This document shows, piece by piece, positions 1-11,800 of a stretch of 64,000 nt of DNA. This stretch comes from Cucumis sativus. Its lineage: Eukaryota > Streptophyta > Magnoliopsida > Cucurbitales > Cucurbitaceae. The notes below the pieces were generated by a model that saw nothing but the letters and a program-made list of their open reading frames with translations, was not told where the DNA came from and made no database searches. The stretch is from assembly GCF_000004075.3 (NCBI RefSeq), contig NC_026659.2, positions 14,278,272 through 14,342,271 of the forward strand. Reading direction: 5' to 3'. Position 1 is the first letter of the stretch. Every line of letters begins with the position of its first letter. A program made the translations under genes and the position numbers.

Positions 1-1
1 G

Positions 2-136
2 AAGAAAACGAGGATTCCAAGTGTCGGTGAAGCACCAAAATTGCATAAATGTGGTCGATGTAAAGAAATAGGCCACAATAGATTAACGTGTACCAATCCA
101 ATTTCATACATTCAGAAGTCGAGCATACAAGATTAG
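2..136 (+). pseudogene. C-terminal end of a MuDR-type (MULE) transposase, zinc knuckle
   Basis: The window opens inside an open frame of 44 codons that ends at TAG 134-136. It contains a CCHC zinc knuckle, CGRCKEIGHNRLTC (C-x2-C-x4-H-x4-C), followed by a short tail. This knuckle close to the C-terminus is typical of plant MuDR/FAR1-family transposases, which bind terminal inverted repeats and cut out and reinsert the element. The catalytic domain lies upstream of the window, so integrity cannot be judged. The Ulp1-type gene downstream on the other strand supports a MULE rather than a domesticated FAR1 gene. Other CCHC proteins are possible. Confidence 0.6.
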
Positions 137-1400
137 TGCCCGTCTTGGTATGTAGTATTAGTTTTATACTTGCTTGGTTTGTGCTTGAGTTGTTTGCATG
201 ATCATGATGTAAAAAATGTTCATTGTTTTAATGCAGGTGGAAGATGCTTATAAAATTGTGTCATGTGTTGTTTGCAAGATCACTAAAGTCATTTCACTGA
301 CAAATCTAATTTGAAGACTTTTCTTCTGCAACTTCAAGACTTTCCTTCTCTTTTTATTTATCTTACTGTGAACATTTTATAGAATATTTACTTATTGTAT
401 TTTTTTTTCACAATGTTTGTATTACTTTTTGTGTAACAACCATTTTATATGGTATTTGGTTTTATCTCATTGGAATTACATGTCCTTTCAACTCTGGTTT
501 TGAGTAATGACTAATAACTAATGACTAGTGGGAACATAGAGTAACCAAACTGTTGACTGGAGTCTGGCTGGCTTGTGGTGCAAACTGTTGACCTTGAGTG
601 ACGAGGGCTGGAACCTGAGGAAACTGAAAAATGTATGAACCCAAATGCTGTATTTTCTATAAAACCTGAATGTTGTATGAACCTGAAACATATAAGTATA
701 CTATAGAAAAGAAAATTGCAGGATTAATTTGCCCTTCTTCTTTCCCTTTTGATTTGTTAGTTCAAAATCGATAATTTGAATTGAGGTTCGAGGTTCTTCT
801 AAGTGTTCCTTAAATCCTTCTCTTCTTTCTAAACTGTTTTTCTTTCCATTATGCAGCTAAGGAGCTCAAAGGGTGAGACTCGAGCTTTTGGGGGGAACTA
901 GGTCTCATCCCATCTGATTCTTTTCCATGAGTTATTGATCCATTGGTTTAGTATGTTAAGCATGGGTTTTCAGTGGATAAATATTGTAGCGCCTGAACTT
1001 GAGAAGAAAACTTAAGGTGGGAAAACTAGTGAAAAATCTTTGAAATGGCAACCAATCTAAAAGTGTGGATAAGAACACATTTCATTGGTCTTATGAAGTG
1101 TTGTAAAGCTAACTAACATTTTGATAGTTCAAAGGGGCTTTTATGAGTAAAATATAGAATGTGAAAATTTTCAATGAATTCCGTGAAGAAATGATGATTT
1201 ATGGGTTGAGGATCTTCTAGTTGCAAATTTAAATTCCCAAGGCTTGCATGTTGAACTGCCACTGGTTATGAAAGAGGACATTGGCTTATTCAGAAAAGTT
1301 CCTATAACAATGATGTTGATGCATCATTTATAGTTATACAATCGAATAATAATCAATTAGATGCATCTTTTTAGTTATACAATCAAATTAGGCTTCATAG

Positions 1401-1474
1401 GAGTTCACAAGAATCAAGGAAGAAGTTGCTATGTAATACCCTCAGTTTAGAGTTCTCTTGATTCTTGTGAACTC
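1401..1474. repeat. Perfect 18-bp inverted repeat (hairpin)
   Basis: GAGTTCACAAGAATCAAG at 1401-1418 is exactly reverse-complemented at 1457-1474, leaving a 38-nt loop. It can form a stable hairpin in RNA or single-stranded DNA. No function is known. Confidence 0.85.
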
Positions 1475-2066
1475 TTTTGATGTGCTGTATTAATATGCTA
1501 TGCTATAAATAGATAAGAATATATCACTATATTAATTTTCTTTTTCCTTATGATGTGCTGTATTAATAGCACTCGAGTCACGAGACACTCATTCGAAGTT
1601 TCCATGTAAACTTGCCAGATTTATACCATGTTAGATGTGAGATAGCTGTAGATATAAAGACCATATACTTACCTTTATAAACAAACAGATGTTTTTTTAC
1701 TGAATAAAAAAATCTATGGTTTATTTACTCGACATATAAATGGCAGAAAGGCTATAACCTAAAGAGTTTAAATGTGGTGCAACACTTAAGTAAGAATAAA
1801 GAGTAAAGATGAAGTTGAAATTCCGCATGCAAAGTTGGTAGAGGATTGCAAGTTACAGGTAGTTAATTTAGGAGAAGACAATCCCAAGCAGATATACGGT
1901 TCAAAAGAAGACAATGAAAATGTTGTGAAGTCACTTTCTGCCGTTGATACTCGTGAAAGCCAATCTAAAGAATCATTTGCTAAACTAGTTTTGCAGACAT
2001 TGGAAAATAAGTCGGAAGTAAACATTATGTCAGCATACTACTAGATAGGTTGTCATATAATACATT

Positions 2067-2279
2067 GGTTCCATTTCTTTCTCACTTCCACATAATTTCA
2101 GCAAAAGAAAAAAAAAGATGACCATGAATCAAACAAATGTAAAAGGCTGGTTCCATTTCTTTCTCACTTCAACAAAATTTCAGCAAAAGGAAAAAAAAGT
2201 TGGTTGAATACCAGATTTTTAATTATATCTCTCTCACTTCAACACCTAAATTCATTATGGCTGGTTCCATTTCTTTCTC
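2067..2279. repeat. Direct repeats of about 50 bp, period 82 bp
   Basis: A block starting GGTTCCATTTCTTTCTCACT and ending in an A-run is at 2067-2116 and again at 2149-2198 with few changes. A third, partial copy (first 17 bases) is at 2263-2279. Confidence 0.8.
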
Positions 2280-2529
2280 TAAATGAACCCAAATGATGTT
2301 GGTCCATAGCAGTAGCCCCTACAAAAAACCAATCACCTGTATAGTCTTCATATTATCATAATGCAAGATAACCACATCTCAAAATACTGCACACTTGACA
2401 ATTTTTCCCTAGAGAAGGAAATAAAAATTTCATACCATAAAACAACAATGATATTCATTCCATTATATAAATCTATTTATGTACATAGTTCGGAACATAT
2501 ACAATTCCTTCAAAAGTCACAACTAAAAG

Positions 2530-5500
2530 TTAATACATGGGATTGTTGGTCCATAATTGAAATGCCAATTGTTTTCTAAAATATGACATGTTTTCTTGAC
2601 ATAATGTAGCTACATCTACACCAGAAGCTTCATATTCGAAATACTTAATGGTAAATACACCACAATCACTATTGTTGCGCTGCAGTGGAATGGAGTCAAC
2701 AATGACAAGTGGCCAAGGTTCCTTGTGTATTGATGATCTGCCTCTCCTAACAAAGAATTCAGTAGTATTTAGCAAATTTGGCACCATCTCTCGAATTGGC
2801 ATTAATATGCTTCTCATATCTTCGGCACTCGTAAGCGAAGGAAGCGAATCCCATACCTTAACTTGACAACTTACCAAGTCCAAGCATAATAGAATCCAAT
2901 GATTGCCATGGATATTGAATGGAGAGTAAATGTAATCAACATTCGCTCAAGGATCTTGAAAGTCTTGTTTTGATCCGATAACATAGTCAACCAACCGATA
3001 CTCCTCCTTCCAGTGAAATGGTCGATTCTCTTTAATACATTCTTGGTATTCAGGCCACTTCACAACTAATAGTCGCTGGAAAGAAAAAAAATACACATGC
3101 ATGTATATGTATTTATGTCAGACCGAAATACAATAAGACAATAAGACAAATATCAAAAGCAAATTCATTACATAAAGTATGGTTGCGAATACAAACCATG
3201 AAAAGTGTGTCTACAGTTGTGAAGTTTTGAGCAGAAGGTATCATGGTTGTCTTAATGTTGAAGCGAATGAGAAGAAAGAGTGCATCCAAATACTAATAGA
3301 AACAAAAGAAAACATTTAATTCGGTTATGCGATCAAACCAACTTCCTAAAGCTACTATTTTTAGTTAACAAACATGGTTTTACTAAGTACTCTAAACATG
3401 TAAAGAAGAAATAATAAGAAAAGTCCTTACCTCATCCGCCAACCACCGACGACAAATAAACAAGTCTCTGAAAAATTCCTTCGATTTTTTTTCGTGAAAA
3501 GTTTCACGCACCTCATCTTTCGTACGCTTGTCTGTAATCCAAGCTCTGAGTCGATCTAAATGGGCGTCAGGTATTTTGTGCATAGGATCATAAACGAATG
3601 GTTGAGACTGAGAGGTGGTGGTGATTGATTTTGTAGATCGTTTAACTAAAGCTGTGAAGGGGGTTGACAAGTAAACACTTGCACGCTTGCTACGTGCGGG
3701 CCGAACGACGTGGTGGTTCGTGTTAGTGGATAAAGGTTCTATTTCCATGACATCTGAATCAAAATAGGTAAGACTTTTTTCTCCAATTTCCTCGTTGAAA
3801 TCGTCAACGACGTCAACGACGTCTATTGGCTCCTCCAAACCAATATGAACCTTCTTATCTAACTCGTCCATTGTGTCATCCTCCTTGCGGTCTGCTTCGA
3901 CACCCTATGGAAGGTCAAAATGCATTAGTAAGGATAATAATATAAGCTAATAATCAACATTAGCTATGTCAAAATAAAGCATTAGTAAGGATGATTTTCA
4001 CCCCATTACACAACTTTGATTCCTAACCTTTTTTTGAAGTTCAACGTGTTTCACCCCATCACTTGTGTCATCCTCCTTTGGCATCCTCAACCAAGAAGGT
4101 GTACCGGGTGTGTCAACATCTTCGATCTGGGCATCATGACCTTCAAATCCCGTGCAGTCTCCTTCTTCACTCTTTGGAAATGTCAAAATGTATTGGTAAG
4201 GATAACTTTGAAAATGTTAAACAAACTTTACTTCCTAACCTTTCTTTGAACTTCAAGGTGTTTCAATATAGTCGACAGCATTGATTTTAGGCTTCCACGT
4301 TCATTCTCGAGAACCGCTACTCGATATTTGAGTTTCCGAACAACTTCTTTCATCTTAGACTTTCACTTCTTTTTCTTACTCTTTTTACTCTTTTTGCAGT
4401 CATTGTCATCATTACTAGCTTCTCTTGGTTGTTTTGAATCACCATTCTTCTCAGAAACGGTGTTAGATGGATGGGGTTTCTCAACAAGTTCCTCTGAAGA
4501 CATTCTTAGATGCTCCTCCTCTTCAGACATCATCTCAATTACCGCATTAATTATGAACTACAAAGTGGAAAAGCAAATGTAGTTAGTCAAAACAAAAAGG
4601 AACAAAGTCATGCATTTGGTAAGTTAGTTACTGTTGGTTGCTACTTACCATTGGCGAGTCAAACACCTGACTTTGTAGGACATGAGACTTTGGCGATAGT
4701 TCGCACACCCACCTCAGCATTCGTGGTATTGTGTCGTTGCTTACTTTATGTACACCACATTCAGTGATGGTTGGTATAGACTCATATGCCCAAACCTATT
4801 CCATGTTCGACAAAACAAGTTTAGCAATTGTCCCAGGATATATGTATATATAAATATGTGCATAGAAAGTAAAGTAACATACTTGTAATGCCTGTGGAAA
4901 TCCCATGACAGTATATTTTGTCTTAGTTGATTTATTCTTTCCCTTGGCATGTTGCATGTCCAAGGCTCGTTTTAAGGCAGAAATTGTGCGTCCAAAAACC
5001 AACTCTCCCCAATCGTAATTGTTAAATGTGGTCCAATCATCTGCAATCCTAAATAAAGTTCGGTCCACTTTGGTCCGCCTATCTTTTCCTAACAATGACA
5101 ACTCTATAAAGTACACTAGAGCTAATTTAACTATGTCATCGTCATCGTCATCCCCCTCGTATTCCACAAATGTGTCCTCTAAGTCACTTATATAAATACA
5201 CTTTTTTTGTTCGAAGAACTTGTCCAACAACCTACTATTCCCAACCAATTCAATAGGCTCTGTTGGAGAACTCCATAGACCCGTCATCATATTAAACTCT
5301 CTCCTACCAAAACTGCACACAACTTCCCCTATCATGAAACTGATATGATCAACCCTTTCATCTTCCACCTCCCTTAATAATAAGTAGTGGATGAGAGGCC
5401 CACTAAAGACTATATTAAGATCCAAAAAGTGGCCAAACTTTGTATTTCTAAATAAGGTTAATTGATCTGGTTTTAATTTAGCCTTTATTTTACGCATATT

Positions 5501-5659
5501 GTTTTCTAAATGAGATAAACTGCTTACTATAGATTGAAAATGATGAGCAGGGTCAATCTTGTACATGAGACCGTTAGTTGATGTCGAAGTCATACTGAAG
5601 TCTGCACAAAAAAAAAAAAAACAAATTAAATATAATTGCATAAGAGACTTACTAAACAT
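2530..5659 (-). pseudogene. MULE-borne DUF1985 / Ulp1 (C48) cysteine protease gene, with stop codons
   Basis: Read from high to low coordinates. A start ATG at 5659 joins across a short intron (acceptor at 5602-5604) to a DUF1985 exon (5601-4883), where FGHFLDLNIVFSG and VVCSFGRREFNMMTGL are typical. Next come VWAYESIP (4795-4649), an acidic/lysine-rich exon from 4557, and exons near 4186-3992 and 3905-3431. The Ulp1 core is at about 3291-3198 and 3076-2530. Catalytic residues are visible: His in HGNHWILL, Asp in VKVWDSL, Cys in NNSDCGVF. Ulp1 proteases cut SUMO from proteins, and such genes ride on Kaonashi/CUMULE-type MULEs. Two in-frame TGA codons (4363-4365 and 2947-2949) break it. The first might be spliced out; the second lies just before the catalytic His and probably kills the protease. 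Confidence 0.75.
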
Positions 5660-5664
5660 GGATG

Positions 5665-5854
5665 CACTCTCATCTTGAGACTTCTACTCAAATTTTGGTA
5701 GGTGCGAGATTAAAACTTCAAGGCTATTACTTGCTAAGTCTAATAAAATTGCTAACCCTAAACCTTTAAAGCCTAGTAAACTAGCTAAACATGCATTCTA
5801 AACAGTTTAGAAAGGGTAACACTCTCATCTTGAGACTTCTACTCAAATTTTGGT
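5665..5854. repeat. 35-bp direct repeat, copies 155 bp apart
   Basis: A 35-bp block beginning CACTCTCATCTTGAGACTTC is at 5665-5699 and again at 5820-5854 without mismatch. It lies just upstream of the Ulp1-type gene, inside the MULE. Confidence 0.85.
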
Positions 5855-6489
5855 CAAGTAAAGGCCAATAAACCAAATTAGATTACTAAACCAAATTGCT
5901 TGCACGGCTAAACATATATTGTAACACCTTTACTACAATGATTAATAGTAGGAGGAAAGCCTACATGTATGTTTAGGAACAAAGATTGTATTCTATTGAA
6001 ACTACATCACTAAAAACATTAACAAAGTAGAGAACATCACTGCAACATATAGTCTTTCAACATTGTTCTACTGGTAGCTTTGCAGAGTTTAGATGAGATA
6101 TCAAATATGTTGGAATTCATGTTCTAAACTCCAAGGTATGTATATATATATATATATATTTGTAGCATGCACATATATAATAGATTCTTAACCCAATTAT
6201 CTATTATTACAGTACATTGCAAATTAAAGGAAATGGTTTTTCGTCCAATATGTTTGTTAATTATATGCTTCTTCTTCCTAAAAACAAAATGGTTCCCACG
6301 GCTCTATATGTCTGTGTGCCTACGACATATGCATTTCTTCTCTACAAATTTAATAATATATCTAAAATGTGCCCAACAAAAAACTCAGATCTCAACAGAC
6401 AACTTAAACAAACATGATGGATACTGTAATAATAGATAAACATATCTCAACAGACTAACTTAAAAAAAAAAAAAAAAAACTCTGATTTT

Positions 6490-7011
6490 ATTACTCACTT
6501 GACTTCAAAGAGGATGGATACGGCACTGCCAACGTAGAGGAGTGGAGACGAAATGGAGAGGTCCGGTGAAAACAAAGCTGAAATCAGAAAGGAGTGGAGA
6601 AGCATTCACCGGAGTTGGAGTCGAAACTAAAACAGAGACCCGTGCAGAAAAAATGGAGAGGTTCAATGGAAAAGTTGAAATCAGAAAATAGTGGAGAGTC
6701 GTGGAGAAGAAATGGATGGAAGTGGAGAAGAAATGGACGGAAGAGAAGAAACGGTCACCGGAGACACCAAAAGTTGATGGAACTGCAGAGACGGGAGAGT
6801 TCAAATGCGGGAGGTTCAAGTTTACGTTTTTTTTTTTTAACATTGTTCTTTGTTTTTAGGTTGAAGAAAATGACAAAGAAAAGAGGAATGAGGAAATTAA
6901 ATGAGGGTATTTTTGTCATTTCACCTCTAATTTGTCCTAAATGTCAGCTTTTTTAGAATCAATCCTAAAAATCTTTATCTACCCTATTTTTGGCCTATTT
7001 TTGTCAATTCC
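6490..7011. mobile_element. Probable right terminal region of the MULE
   Basis: A purine-rich block with repeated GTGGAGAAGAAATGGA-like words (6530-6800) leads into 6905-7011, where the minus strand begins GGGGAATTGACAAAAATAGG and continues with TAGGGTAGATAAAG and later AAATGACAAAAATACCC. This G-start, A-rich pattern resembles plant MULE termini. The partner terminus lies left of the window, so the inverted repeat and the 9-bp duplication (candidate right copy AACATTCTT at 7012-7020) cannot be tested here. Confidence 0.35.
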
Positions 7012-8735
7012 CCAACATTCTTGATGTAATTTTAATCCTAAAGTACTTGATAAACTTTAAGAGATATTTAGATATGATTAGAAAAGCGTTTAGAAAAATA
7101 AAGATAGAAATGCAATTTTAATCATCGAGTTATTAATGTATGATTTTTAACTTGTTACTTCTTATGCTTAGCTCAATTGATTAGAAAAACTAACCAATTG
7201 TCTTAAATATCAACTTAGCCAATATAATTAGATGAGGGGCATCTTGATCAAGTTAACTAATCGCATTACTATTTAGGAATTATGCTAGTATAAATTTCTA
7301 ATAGGAAAAGCCTAATTAGAAATTTAATATGGTTTTTCCTAGGTCAACAGAACAATGCTCTTTGTTGTTAACCACAAATCACAAGAATATCTAACATATT
7401 GCTTATTGGTATATCACCTATTATACATTAATTTAAAGAATGGAATTGCACAATCGAACATTGGTTGTCCACCAATAACAAAAAATTGTAATTCATAATA
7501 ACTAATAAATCAAGAGTAATATCAATTAAGTCAAAATACTTCTTTTAAAAAAATACAACTGGTTCCTCTAGAATTCTCAGAACTAGATAGAACAAAGATC
7601 TTACCTTCCCATAATGGTGGACAAGATAAAGACCTACATCCTTTTTGCTCGATTATAGAGATAAGAGATGAAATAAAACCTAAAAGAAAAAATAATGTTA
7701 TAGATGAATAGAAGGCGAAAAATGAAGAAAAGATGAGTCATTTACTAAAAACGATCAACTAAATCAAAGGATATGATTTAAAAACCAAAGCTACCAATTT
7801 ATATCATCATGATGGTGGCGTTGTGCTACCGATTTGTTGGACTTTGAATTGATCTATTTTATCTTCATTTTCTTCAAAGGTTCGATTCTACCTATTTAAT
7901 GTTTGAAACCTATAAAATAATCAAACAAACACATAAAAATAAAACAATATCAAATTAAGTAGAGTTGGGAAGCATATTTTCAGTTCCATCACCGGCAACC
8001 ACTTTTGTGATTGGTATTGGATTGTGATGCAAAATGTCATTAGGTTGAAAGACTTGATTGATTAATAAACTTTTTTTAAATTGAATAATTCAACTTCCAT
8101 TTCTCTTTTCAAATGTGTGTAAAGGACACAAAAATTCAAAAAGAGCAAAAAAGAAATCAAACATTGGATTGAAAAGGGATAAAACACACCACATCATTTG
8201 AAGAAAGGAGATTATAAGGAGAACATAAGGTCTTGAAGCTCTAAAGAATATTACATGCGATTTTTGATAGAGACCTCCAACCACTTCGAGTAACGCATAA
8301 AAATCTCTAAAATTTCTTATATAAATACTATTAATATGTGTAATTTTAGTTTTATAATAATTTGAACTATTGCAGGTTAAGTCTATCAAATTTAAATCCC
8401 AAGTCTACCTCTAGTGAATAAAGTTAACCAACCTAAAAATGAAAATCTTACTAAAAACCAATTTCGTACTTTAGAAATACTATTTTATAATGGAACCCGG
8501 TTTTGTGTATGAAATTGAAATTCTAACAAATTAAAAAGAAAATGATAATATATATTGTTTTTGTTGAGAAGTAACCGTTACTTCCAAGAAAGAAAAAAGC
8601 AATTAATTTGCAATATGTATTCATTTAATAAGATAAAAACATTATCATTATGTTCAATTTTGGTGAAATGGAAGAATATAAGCCATTCATTTCTTAAGCG
8701 CAAACCTCCAAAACCCCCCCAAATTCTTGTGCTCT
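7012..8735. other. Intergenic, no gene seen
   Basis: AT-rich DNA with no codon-like stretch or RNA gene that I can support. Its right end forms the HSP90 promoter. Confidence 0.5.
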
Positions 8736-8743
8736 TTCTAGAA
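8736..8743 (+). promoter_or_regulatory. Possible heat-shock element upstream of the HSP90 gene
   Basis: TTCTAGAA is an inverted pair of HSF half-sites (nTTCnnGAAn), 100 bp before the start codon and close to the likely transcription start. A weak third unit follows (CCCTC). Plastid HSP90 genes are known to respond to heat and light. Two good units are fewer than the usual three. Confidence 0.4.
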
Positions 8744-8842
8744 CCCTCTACTCCATCTCCATAAACCCTTACCCCAACCCTCAACAAGGGTTTACTGGAA
8801 TTCACCTTCTCCTTAACTCTTATCTCTTCTTCACACGCCTTC

Positions 8843-11800
8843 ATGGCTCCAGCTCTCGCCAGAACTTTATCCACTCTTGCTCTTTCTTCACTCCCTCTAC
8901 CAAGCGGTGGTACTCGCTTGAGTTTGACAACTGCTTTTCTGCCTCAAAATGGCTTCAGAAAGGGCGTTTCTTGTGCTGGGTTGAAGTGGAAGATTGAGAA
9001 GAAGAGTAATCGGATTGCTGTTAGGTGTGAGGCGGCTGTTGCTGAGAAAGAAGCTGCTGAGTCTCCTGGTGAGAAGTTTGAGTACCAAGCCGAGGTGGGT
9101 CTTTGTTTCTGTTGACGGAAAATGGAGAGGACTTGGGAAATGGTGTTAAAAGATTGGAGTTTTTTTTTCTTCTTCTTCTTTTTATGGGTTTTGAGTTTCT
9201 TGACTTGGTGTTTCTTGAAACATCAATTTCCTAATATGTGTTTGGTTTTTGTGGTGACATTATCAAGCTTATGGTATGTTTAGTCATGGGTTTTCGTGTA
9301 TTGATAATGTGAACGTATTGAATGATTGCAGGTTAGTCGTCTTCTGGATTTGATTGTTCACAGCCTTTATAGCCACAAGGAGGTGTTTCTTCGAGAGCTA
9401 GTGAGGTAATGAATTTCGATATGTACTGATTCTGAAATTTAATTCATTTCTTTCTCTGTGGCGAAAAAGAAGGGTCTCCCAACCTTCTGGTTTTATCCTG
9501 TAATTTTTTTTTTACTTTAAAAGTTATATACGATTATCTTTAAGGAAGCAAGAAAATGTCCATGCATTGGAGTGGATTTCCATGAATGTGGTTTAATTTA
9601 TTTTTTGATCTTTATATTAATTTTGTTTTTTTAATAATTCTCTAGTAACGCGAGTGACGCTTTAGACAAGCTAAGATTCTTGAGCGTAACGGAGCCCTCC
9701 CTACTTGGAGATGCTGGGGACCTTGAAATACGTATTAAACCTGATGCAGATAGTGGTACTATCACCATAACGTATGAAAATTTTCTTAGATCTTTCACAG
9801 TTATACATTTCGTTGGGACTGAATTTAGTTGTACTAAAATTGGGCTTTTGTGTTTTCAGAGATACTGGTATTGGAATGGCTAAAGAGGAGCTCATTGACT
9901 GTCTTGGAACTATTGCTCAGAGTGGGACTTCGAGATTCTTGAAAGCCCTGAAGGTTATCTCCTCCCTCCATTTATATTATTTCATCATGATATTTTGCAC
10001 ATCTTAAGTTCCTTTGGGGTTTCTATGCTCAATTCCTTTTCCTCTTCCATTTATACTCATTTCATTATGATATTTTGCACATCTTATGTTCCTTCGGGGT
10101 TTCTATGGCCAATGAAGGTGAAGTTAAATGTTTAAACATAACTACTCTTTCAGGAAAATAAGGAGGCTGGAGCAGATAACAGCTTGATTGGTCAATTTGG
10201 TGTTGGGTTCTATTCAGCCTTCCTTGTTGCTGAAAAGGTAGAGTTACATTTTGCGTTGACAAAATAACTAATTCCCAACTGAAACAAGCTTGATTCTGAA
10301 CTTTTTTCTGCTAAGAGTCTCATTTTGCCTATCTTCTGCAATTACGGGATCCTGTCCAAACAGGTTGTTGTATCCACTAAGAGTCCAAAATCAGACAAAC
10401 AGTATGTCTGGGAAGCAGAAGCTGACAGTAGTTCATATGTTATTAGGGAAGAAACTGATCCTGAAAAACTTCTACAGCGGGGAACACAGATCACCCTCTA
10501 CTTGAGGGTATGCAATCTTCTTTATCTCTTCTATCACACCACATTTGGGAAGTCTTCTCATGTTTTTTTGGAACTGCTAAGAAACTCTGAATTTTTAGGA
10601 GTGATTGGTAGAACACAATTTAGATGAATACGCTAATTGCTGCAATATTGCTTTACTTTCTTTGTTACAAGTTGCATAAATCTTTATTATTCCCTGTTAT
10701 AAATGGGATCCCTTTTTGTATCTTTTGGATCAATTCATTGAATTAACGAAATTGTTTCTTTAAAGAAATAAAAAAGAAACCATGTTAAGGAGGAAAAGTA
10801 ACAGTGTTTTTTTTTTTTTTTTAATAAGCGATTGGTGTTTTTTTTTAATTTAAGAAAAAAATATTGTATAGACAGTTGATTAGGCATTCATGGTTCACGT
10901 TGTTTTAGTGACAAGGTGATGACTGATGTGTGATGCCATTAAATAACCATCTCTGATGCTATTCAATCATTTTATAGTCTTATTCTCATTTTGCAGGAAG
11001 ATGACAAGTATGAATTCTCTGATCCTACTAGAATACAAGGTTTGGTCAAGAATTATTCACAGTTCGTTTCCTTCCCCATCTACACATGGCAAGAGAAATC
11101 AAGAACTGTTGAGGTATGATTGCTATGCATTTACACTTGTTTTGTATGAACAGTCCATGAAAATTGATTGGGTGTTGTTTTTTTTTATTAAATGAGTTTA
11201 ATCTTTCAGATTTCTACTTCCTCAAAAGTTTTATCCAAAATTATTTTATAATCCTCTAATTTTGGTTATTTATTCTACTTTTGGGGCATTCTTTGAGTTT
11301 TTTTGTAGTCTATACTTTCTTGATGTGATTATCATTTAGGATAAACTGGCTTGTGTATCACTTTTAATTATCATGATATCTATTACAATTTATACTGAAT
11401 GGAGCTCTGGGGCAGGTGGAAGAAGAAGAAGAACCAAAAGAAGGCGAAGAACCAAAACCAGAGGTAACAAAATCTTAGTCTGGAGGTTTGCCCTATTCTC
11501 CGAGATCAAAGTACTTAATGGGTTTCTTGTTTTTCAGGGTGAGAAGAAAAAGAAGACAAAAACTGAGAAGTATTGGGACTGGGAATTGGCTAATGAAACA
11601 AAGCCAATTTGGGTTAGTTGAAGAGATATCTACTTTAGATGGTTCTGAAGAAATGACTATTGTTTCTGTACTTGTTATATATTTTGTTGCAACTATGCAT
11701 CTTTTTAGTCCCTTATTCTGTTGATTTGCTTATGCAGATGCGGAGCCCAAAAGAAGTTGAGAGGAGTGAGTACAATGAGTTCTATGGGAAGGCATTTAAT

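Larger units (their letters stand above)
137..2529. other. Interior of the MULE between transposase and Ulp1 gene; repeats, no convincing gene
   Basis: AT-rich sequence with short local repeats. Around 1318-1390 a block with GATGCATC and TTTAGTTATACAATC occurs twice. ATGATGTGCTGTATTAATA occurs near 1479 and again near 1551. A perfect 18-bp inverted repeat sits at 1401-1474. A coding-like stretch on + at about 1805-2043 (acidic, ends NIMSAYY) could be a captured gene fragment, but I do not recognise it. Confidence 0.4.
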
